A stretch of 64,000 nucleotides of DNA from CAZNNH01 sp964574335. GTDB taxonomy: Bacteria > Acidobacteriota > Vicinamibacteria > Fen-336. The position numbers were made by a program, and so were the translations under genes. Location of the stretch: the NCBI GenBank assembly GCA_964574335.1, contig CAZNNH010000014.1, forward strand, positions 1-64,000. Direction: 5' to 3'. The notes under the pieces are model-generated. The model was not told the origin of the DNA. It did no database searches and saw nothing but the letters and a program-made list of their open reading frames with translations. Positions within the stretch are counted from its first letter, which is position 1. The number at the start of each line of letters is the position of its first letter. This document shows, piece by piece, positions 17,350 through 24,323 of this stretch.

Positions 17350-19040
17350 GGCTTTCTCGTCTCCTCGCTACGGGCGCTCCCCAGCACCACCTCGGCGGCG
17401 CGGAGCGCGCCCAGCCCGTCCACCAGAGCGCGGCCCTGCCGGCTCATCTGGCGCCTTCGCTCGACGTTCTCCAGCAGACCGAGCACTGCGCTGCGAAGCG
17501 TCTCCCCGGCCACCTCGGCGCCCAGGCCCAGGAACTCCACCGTGCCGTGGCGTGCGAACTCGCGCATGCGCCGCTCCTCGCGCGTATTCTGGGCCAGCAC
17601 GATGCCCGGCGTGCCCAGCGCCGCCAGCTCGTAAACCGACATCCCGCCCGAGCAGACCACCACGTCGGCCTCGAGCATCAGGTCGGCGATGTGCCCTCCG
17701 GCCTCGTTGATCAGAGGCACCCGGCGCCCAAGCGACCTTGCCAGCTCCTCGAAGCGCTGGCGGTCGGCGAAGGCCGGGCCGGCCACCGCCAGCAGCTCGA
17801 TCTCCGGCGGCAGCTCGGCCAGGGCGCGGGCCGCCTCCAGGGTCAGGCCTTGCGGGTCGCTGCCGCCGAAGGTGAGCAAGACCAGCCGCGGCGACTTGCG
17901 TATCTCCTTCTCCCGGCCCTGGAAGTGCTCCCTGAGGATGGCAAAGGCGGGCCCACCGTAGAAGCCCTCCGGCGTCTCCCGGTCCTCGTGCATCACCGAG
18001 ACGATGATCTGGGCGTAGTGCTCGGCCTGCCCCAGGTCGTCCAGGGTGTCGACCAGGTTGACCGTGGTCGCCCCCACGTGGGAGAGCGCCCGCAGGTAGG
18101 CCTCGGGCACCGCCGGGAGGTCGTTGATCAGGATCGCGGGGGCGTAGTCGTGGATGTGCTCGAGGTAGGTGTCGAGCCGGGCATCGCGGGCGATCCTCAC
18201 CGGATAGCCGCAGCGGGACACCGTGACCAGGCCCTCGGCGTGGTCGGCCGTCATCAGGAACGCGATGTCGGCGCGCGATGTCTGGCGCAGCGCATCGGCG
18301 ATCGCCAGCGAGCGGAAGACGTGGCCCATCCCGATCCGGCCGCTGCCGTCGACCCGGAACAGGATCCGGGGCTGGCGCAGCAGCCGCTCGGCCATCCAGA
18401 AGTCCTGCAGGTCGTAGACGGTGAAGCCGGCCCGCTTGTCGAGGACGACGTGACCGACCCGGGCGCCAAACCGCGACTCCAGGTCGAGCACCCGGCGCCG
18501 CATCGCCACCACGCCGCCGTTCTCTCGGTAGACCGGCGTGATCCGGTCCCGTCGCCCTTCCTTCTCGAACAGCGGCACCAGCAGCTCACCCTGGGCGCGC
18601 CAGGTCAGCGACCGGTCCTCGCTGACCGTCACCACCGTATCCAGGCCCTGGGCCAGGAGCTTCTCGATGCAGGCGTCGATCACCGCGGCCTCGCGAAAGG
18701 GGGTGGTGACCTGAAGCACCACCACCACGTCCACCCGGTCGCCGGCCGCCTCCACCTGCTCGACGGCGTGGACGATCACCGGCTTGAGGCTGGGGATGTC
18801 CTGGGCCAGCTTCGGAGGGCGCAAGAAGGGGACCTCGGCGCCGTGCTGTCGGGCCACCCCTGCCACCTGGGGGTCGTCGGTGGAGACGATCACCCGGTCG
18901 GCGATCGCCGAGGCGCGGGCGGCCTCCAGGGTGTAGGCCAGCAGCGGTCGCTCGCCCAGGCGCTTGATGTTGAGGTAGGGGACCCGGTCCGTCCCTCCGC
19001 GGGCCGGGACCACGCACAGCACCCGAAGGCCGTCTTTCAC
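17346..19040 (-). CDS. CMP-nonulosonate cytidylyltransferase fused to PseG-like hydrolase
   Basis: A 564-residue two-domain protein. Residues 1-225 are a NeuA/PseF-type cytidylyltransferase: VVPARGGTDRVPYLNIKRLG at 10-29 is the CTP-binding loop, and LDKRAGFTVYDLQDF closes the domain. Residues 226-560 match PseG, the UDP-sugar hydrolase of pseudaminic acid synthesis: DGSGRIGMGHVFRS (231-244) with the GxGHxxR-type histidine, LLTFGGSDPQGLT, and CSGGMSVYELAALGTP. The fusion joins the step that removes UDP with the final CMP activation. GTG at 19040 follows the NeuB stop by 15 nt. Product sugar could be pseudaminic, legionaminic or a relative. Confidence 0.88.
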   Translation of the reverse strand: MKDGLRVLCVVPARGGTDRVPYLNIKRLGERPLLAYTLEAARASAIADRVIVSTDDPQVAGVARQHGAEVPFLRPPKLAQDIPSLKPVIVHAVEQVEAAGDRVDVVVVLQVTTPFREAAVIDACIEKLLAQGLDTVVTVSEDRSLTWRAQGELLVPLFEKEGRRDRITPVYRENGGVVAMRRRVLDLESRFGARVGHVVLDKRAGFTVYDLQDFWMAERLLRQPRILFRVDGSGRIGMGHVFRSLAIADALRQTSRADIAFLMTADHAEGLVTVSRCGYPVRIARDARLDTYLEHIHDYAPAILINDLPAVPEAYLRALSHVGATTVNLVDTLDDLGQAEHYAQIIVSVMHEDRETPEGFYGGPAFAILREHFQGREKEIRKSPRLVLLTFGGSDPQGLTLEAARALAELPPEIELLAVAGPAFADRQRFEELARSLGRRVPLINEAGGHIADLMLEADVVVCSGGMSVYELAALGTPGIVLAQNTREERRMREFARHGTVEFLGLGAEVAGETLRSAVLGLLENVERRRQMSRQGRALVDGLGALRAAEVVLGSARSEETRKP

Positions 19041-19055
19041 AGGATGCCCAGCACG

Positions 19056-20108
19056 CTACACCATGTCCCAGGTGAGCGTCGTGTCCTCGGGGATGTCCAC
19101 CCGGGCCACCCGCCCCACTACCAGCTCCAGATGGCGTGGCGAGATCCCGGTCCCGGGCCGCTTGTACGTCAGCATCTCCCGGGTGACCCGGGTCCCCGCC
19201 GGGATGGCGACCCTGGAGGTGACGCTGCGTCGGGCGTAGCGGTGCGCCTCCTGCTCCTGCGGCTCCAGGCCCTTCCTCGCCTGCCCGAGCGCCGCCTCCA
19301 CGGTGCGGATCCCCTCGACCATGGCGCGCAGCTCGGGCGGGTCGACCGAGAGATGGTGGTCGGGCGACCCGGGCAGGCCCTTGTCCACCGTGTAGTGCTT
19401 CTCGATCACACAGGCGCCCAGCGCCACTGCTGCCTGAGGAACGCTGATCCCCAGCGAGTGGTCCGACAGCCCCACCGGCACCCCCGGGAAGGCCCGCATC
19501 AGGTGCTCCATCATCCGCAGGTTGACCACCTCGGGCGGGCACGGGTACTTCAGCGTGCAGTGCAGGATCACCACCGTCTGGTTGCCGGCCCGGGCGCAGA
19601 CCTCCAGCGCCTCGTCCACCTCGCCCAGCGTCGAGGTCCCGGTGGACAGGATCAGCGGCCGTCCGGTGGCGGCGGCGCGCTGCAGCAGGGGATGGCAGGT
19701 CAGGTCGGCCGAGGCGATCTTGAGGGCGGGGAGGTCGAGGGCGTCCAGCTCGTCCACCGACTCGTCGTCGAACGGAGTCGAGAACGCGCACAGCCCGATC
19801 TTCCGGGCATGCTCGAGCAGGGCCCGGAAGCCTTCGGCGGGGAGCTTGTCGAGCTTGTCGAAGGTGTCCCACTGAGTGCCAGTCGGGTCGCCCGGCTCCA
19901 CCCAGTAGCGGGGCGCCACCCGGGTGGCCAGCTTGGAGGCGGTGTAGCTCTGGAACTTGATGGCATCGGCGCCGGCCCGCTTGGCCTCGTCGATCAGCCG
20001 CAAGCCGAGGACGACATCGCAGTTGTGGTTCACACCCGCCTCGGCGATCACGTAGCAGGGCTGGCCGCGGCCGACACGGCGCCCGGCGATCTCGAAATCG
20101 GTCTTCAC
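19056..20108 (-). CDS. Nonulosonic acid synthase (NeuB/PseI/LegI family)
   Basis: A 350-residue NeuB-family enzyme that condenses phosphoenolpyruvate with a 6-carbon sugar. The TIM barrel has EAGVNHNCD, AIKFQSYTASKL, FSTPFDDESVDELD, LSTGTSTLGEVDEAL, LHCTLKYPCPP, GLSDHSLGI and the EKHYT metal-site segment; the C-terminal 60 residues form an SAF (antifreeze-like) domain after RRSVTSRVAIPAGT. GTG at 20108 overlaps the cytidylyltransferase stop (GTGA). Metal ligands appear intact. It is a different paralogue from the 20902-21942 synthase, so the operon may make two nonulosonic acids or use one copy for a variant substrate. Confidence 0.9.
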   Translation of the reverse strand: MKTDFEIAGRRVGRGQPCYVIAEAGVNHNCDVVLGLRLIDEAKRAGADAIKFQSYTASKLATRVAPRYWVEPGDPTGTQWDTFDKLDKLPAEGFRALLEHARKIGLCAFSTPFDDESVDELDALDLPALKIASADLTCHPLLQRAAATGRPLILSTGTSTLGEVDEALEVCARAGNQTVVILHCTLKYPCPPEVVNLRMMEHLMRAFPGVPVGLSDHSLGISVPQAAVALGACVIEKHYTVDKGLPGSPDHHLSVDPPELRAMVEGIRTVEAALGQARKGLEPQEQEAHRYARRSVTSRVAIPAGTRVTREMLTYKRPGTGISPRHLELVVGRVARVDIPEDTTLTWDMV

Positions 20109-20905
20109 GGTGGATCTCCTGGGAGGGTGCGACGGCCGGCTTGGATGGTGGCGTCGAGGGCCACCGAGCGGAAGTTGGCGGCGCGATGCCGGAGGTGGGC
20201 GTTCAGGCGTGCCAGGGAGGGCTCACGGTCGAGCAGCCGGATCGCCTCCCGGGTGCTGACCACGCGCCCGGGCGCGTGCAGGCGCTCGAAGAGCGCCTGC
20301 ATCAACGCGACGTCCTCGGCCTCGTCGACGGTCAGCCGGTACTCGGGGCGGTACAGCCCTTCGGGGAGGGCCGCGGAAAGGATCCGGAACTCCTCGGGGT
20401 GCTCCTTGATGTACAGCGTCACCAGCTCGGAGCGATGGCGTGGCTCTCCGCGATCCCAGGCGCGGGTCAGGGCCGTCACCGAGATCACTTCGGAGAGGAT
20501 GCCCATCAGCAGCGCATCGCCGGGGACGTAGGTGTAGTCTGGCTCCTCGCGCCGGTGCAACGCCACCAGCGTCTCCAGGGTCTCGAGGTCGGTGAGCGGG
20601 TTGTCGCCGGTGATGCGCACCACGTGGTCGGCGCCGGCCTGCTGCGCGCATTCGACGTGCCGCCTCAGAACGTCGTCCTCGTCTCCTGCGAAGGTCTCCC
20701 AGCCGACTCCCCGGGCCAGCTCGAGCAGGGGGACGTTCTCGGGGTTCTTGGAGGTCGCGAAGACGAAACCATCGAGGCCGCGGGCGGTCCCGATCCGCCG
20801 AAGCAGCACCGCAAGCAGCGGCCGCCCGGCGAGCGGGGCCAGCGCCTTCCCTGGGTAGCGTGCGGACGCCATCCGGGCGGTCACCACCGCCACGATCCGG
20901 CTCAC
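20105..20905 (-). CDS. SpsF-like cytidylyltransferase
   Basis: A 266-residue nucleotidyltransferase of the SpsF/CMP-KDO-like group. The N-terminal signature ARMASARYPGKAL (residues 10-22) is the family's nucleotide-binding loop, followed by RITGDNPLTD with the metal-binding aspartate. SpsF and SpsE pair in Bacillus spore-coat polysaccharide loci, and here the gene lies directly between two SpsE/NeuB-type synthases. GTG at 20905 overlaps the preceding stop by 4 nt. It probably activates the product of the adjacent synthase with CTP, though some relatives act as glycosyltransferase-linked proteins. Confidence 0.82.
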   Translation of the reverse strand: MSRIVAVVTARMASARYPGKALAPLAGRPLLAVLLRRIGTARGLDGFVFATSKNPENVPLLELARGVGWETFAGDEDDVLRRHVECAQQAGADHVVRITGDNPLTDLETLETLVALHRREEPDYTYVPGDALLMGILSEVISVTALTRAWDRGEPRHRSELVTLYIKEHPEEFRILSAALPEGLYRPEYRLTVDEAEDVALMQALFERLHAPGRVVSTREAIRLLDREPSLARLNAHLRHRAANFRSVALDATIQAGRRTLPGDPP

Positions 20906-21942
20906 TCGAGCATCTCCTCGCGAATCGTCTCGTCGGCCTGGATTGGCCGAACCGCCCGGCGCCCGATCACCCGATCGGTCTGTCGCGGCGTCAGCCCGGG
21001 CTCGAAGCGGGTGTCGGTGCGCTTGAAGGCCAGCATCTCGGCGGTCAGCACCGCACCGCGCGGGATCAGCGTTGCTGCCACGATCGACCGCGCCATGACC
21101 CGATGGTAGCGCCGGGCCGCTTCGCTCTCGGCGGGTCCCGAGTCGCCGCGGGCCCGCTCCGCCTGTCGCAGGAGCTCGACCATCCGGTGGAACTCCTCCG
21201 GGTTGAGCGAGGACTGCCAGTCGAAGCCCTTCTGGCTACGGTCCAGGGTGAAGTGCTTCTCCACCAGGTCGGCGCCGTGGGCCGCCGCCAACGCCGGGGC
21301 CACCAGCGCGAAGGCGCTCGAGCCGTCGGTGTGGTCGAGGAACCCCACCGGGACGTGGTGCCGCTCCTTGAGGTTGCGCAGCTCGGCGAAGCGGATCTCC
21401 TCGACCGGTGTCGGGAAGGTCTGGAACCCATGCAGCAGCCCGACCGGCGTCTCTCCCACCCGGTCGAGGGCCTCGCGCAAGGCCTCCTCCGGTACCCCGC
21501 CGGTCGCGAAGAGGATCGGCCGTCCGGCGGCCGCCACCGCACGGATGAAGTCGGGGTTCTCCATGTCGGTGGTGTGGACCTTGTAGGCCTCGGCGCCCTC
21601 CTCCTGGGCCAGCTCCAGGGAGGGGAGGTCGAAGGCCTCGACCAGCAGCGAAAGCCCCGAGGCCCGTGCCGCCCGCAACACCTTGCGCCACTCCTTCTCG
21701 GTGAGCTCGATGGTGTCGAAGTCGCGTCGACCCGGGTGCAGCCGCACCACCAGAAGCTCGGAGCGGAACATCTGGAACTTGATGCCGTCGGCGCCCATCT
21801 TGAAGGCGGCCTCCAGCATGGCCAGGACGGTATCCACCGAGCCCTCGTGGGCCGAGGCGACCTCGGCGAGAACGAAGCAGGGCTGTCCCTCGGCCACCGT
21901 ACGCGATCCGATGGTCATGCTCGGTGGGCGCATCGCCATCAC
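20902..21942 (-). CDS. Second NeuB-family synthase (SpsE-like)
   Basis: A 346-residue NeuB-family protein with a distinct sequence from its neighbour. Motifs include AEVASAHEGS, GADGIKFQMFRSELL, KVHTTDMENPDF, GFLDHTDGSS and VEKHFTLDR, and a C-terminal SAF domain (ARSIVAATLIPRGAVL). Start is uncertain: GTG 21942, ATG 21939, ATG 21933 and ATG 21918 are in frame; the first lies one base after the TAG of the upstream transferase gene. HTTDME replaces the Ala-Ser segment of classical NeuB, suggesting a different sugar substrate. With SpsF next door this forms an SpsE-SpsF pair. Confidence 0.85.
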   Translation of the reverse strand: MMAMRPPSMTIGSRTVAEGQPCFVLAEVASAHEGSVDTVLAMLEAAFKMGADGIKFQMFRSELLVVRLHPGRRDFDTIELTEKEWRKVLRAARASGLSLLVEAFDLPSLELAQEEGAEAYKVHTTDMENPDFIRAVAAAGRPILFATGGVPEEALREALDRVGETPVGLLHGFQTFPTPVEEIRFAELRNLKERHHVPVGFLDHTDGSSAFALVAPALAAAHGADLVEKHFTLDRSQKGFDWQSSLNPEEFHRMVELLRQAERARGDSGPAESEAARRYHRVMARSIVAATLIPRGAVLTAEMLAFKRTDTRFEPGLTPRQTDRVIGRRAVRPIQADETIREEMLE

Positions 21943-21943
21943 C

Positions 21944-23896
21944 CTAGCACGCGGTCTCGCGAATCAGCGAGAGCACCCGCTCGGTGGCCCGGCCGTCGAG
22001 TCCGAAGGCCACTTCGGGAAGGTAGCGGTCGCGGGCCGCCGCCAGGGCCTCCCGGGTCGCCGTGTCGAGCAGGAGCCGGGACAGGGCCGGGCCGGGGTCC
22101 GCACCCGCTGGCACCCCCAACGCCGCCCCTCGCTCCACCATCTCGCGCTGGTTGGTGGGCATGTTGAGGATCAGGATCGGTCGCCCCAGCACCAGTGCCT
22201 CGACCGCCGAGAGCGACTCGACCGTCACCAGCGCGTCGGCGGCGTAGAGCAGTTGCAGGAGGTCGGTCGAGGGGGGGACGACCCGGGTCCGTCGGCAGCC
22301 AGCTTGGCGGACCCGGGCCAGGTACGGCTCGGCCGCCTCGGCGGGGTGGGGCTTGACCACGAGCTGCACGCCGTCCAGCGTCTCGGCAGCCGCGACCAGC
22401 GCCGGGAACACGCTGCCGATCGCCCGATGGGTGGGACGGATCCCACGATACCGGCTGGCCGCCACCACCAGCCGTTCGTCGTCGGCCACCCCCAGCTCGC
22501 GCCGCAGCGCCTCGCGGTCCCAGCGCCGCGAGGTCTCGAGGAGGTCGTCGAACTTGGGGCTGCCGGTGACCACCAGGCTCTCCGGCCGGTAGTGGCCCTC
22601 GGCGATCAGGTAGCGGCGCGCGGCCTCGCCGAAGACCGCGGTGCGGTCCGGCCGAGGGCATTCGGCCTCGTCCGCACCGTGCTGGTAGGAGAAGTAGCGG
22701 GGGTAGAGGACGCCGTGCTGGATGGCCAGCGTGGGCACCGACGCCGCCCGGCACGCGGCCTCAGCGGCTCGCCCCCAGCCGCTGTCTTCCGCGTAGAGGC
22801 AGAGAAGGGCCGGCTTCGCCGACTCGACCAGCGTCGCCACCTCCTCGTACGAGCGCACCGCCCACGGCAACTGCAGCAGCAGCAAGGCGGCGAAGTCCGC
22901 CTCGCAGAGGTCGGCAAAGCGGACCCCAGCGTGCGAGAAGGCCTCGTGGGCGCCGGCGCTGCCGCGCAGCCGTCGCCACAGCGCACGGGCCTCGCCCAGC
23001 GCCTGCCGCTGGCTGGCCACCACACGGCCGGTGGTGAAGCGATTCATGTGCACGAAGGGCCCAGCGCCGCGACCGCCGAGCCCCAGCCACTCCCGGAGCC
23101 GGGCGCGGCGGCCACGCCGCTTGAACGAGGTGTGTGGTCCCACCGCCACCACCAGCGGCTCGAGCCCCGGCTCTTGGGCCACTCCGGGGATCAGACGGTC
23201 GAAGTAGTGCTCGTACGCCTGGGAGCTCCCATCCGGGAGGGTGCGGGTCTTCCAGAACGCGGCATGGGAAAGGAACACCACCCGCCGGCGATCGGCCGGC
23301 GGCATCCGCACCGGTCCCAGCAGCCACGATTTGGCGGCGGTGGCCCTCGCCTTGATCCGGACCCAGCGGGCATGGAGCAGGACCTTCCGCTCTCCGAGCC
23401 AAGACGCCCAGCGCGGTCGCCGCACTCCTCCGTGGAACAGCACGCCGCGGGCCACGCAGGCTCGCTCGAGCAGCAGCGTCTCGTCGGTGGAAAGCCCCGC
23501 CGCCTCGACCTCCCCCGGGTCGGTCGCGCGAAGGATCTCGAGGAACGTCTCGATGGTGCGGACGTGGCCGGTGGCCCGCGTGGAGTGGAACAGGTAGAGC
23601 TCGGCGAACCACCAGAGCGACAAGCCCTTCCACGAGGAAAGCTCGCGCAGGCTACGTCCGTCCCACAGCCGCCGGTTGCCGAAGGAGCGGGTCCAGGCGA
23701 TGGCCGCTTCGTCGACACGATCGGCTGCGTCTTCTGGCAGCACCGCCTGGGGCGTCAGCGGGCGCAGCCCGGCAGCCTCCAGGGGCGCGGCGGCCTCGCT
23801 CGTCCAGGCCAGCAGCTCGAACCCCTCCGCGCGGCGCTTCTGGGCCAGGGCCACGTCGCCGCGTCCGAGAAGAAGCAGGCTAGGGCGCTTCGAGAT
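21944..23896 (-). CDS. Large GT-B transferase, CDP-glycerol glycerophosphotransferase-like
   Basis: About 650 residues. The C-terminal half has the GT-B pattern of capsule and CDP-glycerol:polyglycerophosphate transferases: AIQHGVLYPRYFSYQHG, TGSPKFDDLLE, VVKPHPAEAAEPY and VTVESLSAVEALVLGRPIL. The N-terminal half is less conserved. It may transfer the nonulosonic acid or a phospho-sugar. No ATG, GTG or TTG gives a natural start: ATG 23974 lies upstream of the likely transcription start and adds a 26-residue Arg/Ser-rich stretch. ATC at 23896 is preceded by GGAGAAGG and gives the N-terminus (M)SKRPSLLLLGRGDVALAQ; GTG 23854 is the only later canonical choice. First gene of the nonulosonic-acid operon. 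Confidence 0.75.
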   Translation of the reverse strand: MSKRPSLLLLGRGDVALAQKRRAEGFELLAWTSEAAAPLEAAGLRPLTPQAVLPEDAADRVDEAAIAWTRSFGNRRLWDGRSLRELSSWKGLSLWWFAELYLFHSTRATGHVRTIETFLEILRATDPGEVEAAGLSTDETLLLERACVARGVLFHGGVRRPRWASWLGERKVLLHARWVRIKARATAAKSWLLGPVRMPPADRRRVVFLSHAAFWKTRTLPDGSSQAYEHYFDRLIPGVAQEPGLEPLVVAVGPHTSFKRRGRRARLREWLGLGGRGAGPFVHMNRFTTGRVVASQRQALGEARALWRRLRGSAGAHEAFSHAGVRFADLCEADFAALLLLQLPWAVRSYEEVATLVESAKPALLCLYAEDSGWGRAAEAACRAASVPTLAIQHGVLYPRYFSYQHGADEAECPRPDRTAVFGEAARRYLIAEGHYRPESLVVTGSPKFDDLLETSRRWDREALRRELGVADDERLVVAASRYRGIRPTHRAIGSVFPALVAAAETLDGVQLVVKPHPAEAAEPYLARVRQAGCRRTRVVPPSTDLLQLLYAADALVTVESLSAVEALVLGRPILILNMPTNQREMVERGAALGVPAGADPGPALSRLLLDTATREALAAARDRYLPEVAFGLDGRATERVLSLIRETAC

Positions 23897-23951
23897 GGGT
23901 GACCTTCTCCGGGAAGTGCTTGCGCGGCAAGGAGATTCTCGCCGCGGCCGG

Positions 23952-23960
23952 ATTCTAGCA
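23952..23960 (-). promoter_or_regulatory. Extended -10 promoter of the nonulosonic-acid operon
   Basis: The minus strand reads TGCTAGAAT, identical to the element before the Ku gene. Predicted start near 23945 leaves a leader of about 49 nt with an SD sequence before 23896. It lies 11 bp from the divergent promoter at 23966-23974. Confidence 0.5.
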
Positions 23961-23965
23961 CGCTC

Positions 23966-23974
23966 TGATAACAT
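23966..23974 (+). promoter_or_regulatory. Extended -10 promoter for the DUF72 remnant-sulfatase unit
   Basis: TGATAACAT: TGn extension plus -10 TAACAT, ending 9 nt before GTG 23984. The mRNA would start only a few bases before the start codon. Confidence 0.4.
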
Positions 23975-23983
23975 CCCTGATAC

Positions 23984-24316
23984 GTGCTCTTTCGGATCGG
24001 AACCAGCGGCTTCAGCTTCCCGAAGTGGCGGGGGCGCTTCTATCCTCAGCCGCTCCCGCCGAAGGACTGGCTCTCCTTCTACGCCCGTCACCTGCCGACC
24101 GTCGAGGTCAACAACAGCTTCCACCGGATGCCGTCGCGCTCCGTGCTCGAGCGTTGGGGCCGGTCGGTGACGGCCGGCTTCGTCTTCGCTCTCAAGGTGC
24201 CCCAGCGAATCACCCAATGGATCCGGGCCCAGGCTTGGCGGGAGGCCTTCATCTACTTCAAGCACGAAGAGGATGCCCCGGCCCTGGCCCAGAGGATGTT
24301 GGCGCTTGCCGGCTGA
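23984..24316 (+). pseudogene. DUF72 family protein with central in-frame deletion
   Basis: The 110-residue frame joins the two ends of a DUF72 (YecE-like) protein, a family normally about 230-260 residues. Residues 1-76 are the N-terminal half (RIGTSGFSFPKWRGRFYP, TVEVNNSFHRMPS, FVFALKVPQRIT); residues about 78-110 match the family's C-terminal end (WREAFIYFKHEEDAPALAQRM). The middle of the TIM-like barrel is missing without a frame break. The product is unlikely to fold as a DUF72 domain; it may be decaying or serve as a short leader cistron for the sulfatase-fold gene, whose start follows 7 nt after the stop. GTG 23984 matches the family N-terminus. Confidence 0.7.
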
Positions 24317-24323
24317 ACGGTGG

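Noticed and set aside
17340..20531. A 1063-residue plus-strand open frame over the nonulosonic-acid operon
   Set aside because: Composition is His/Gln/Arg/Gly-rich low complexity and it is antisense to four genes with intact catalytic motifs. Long antisense frames are expected at this GC content.
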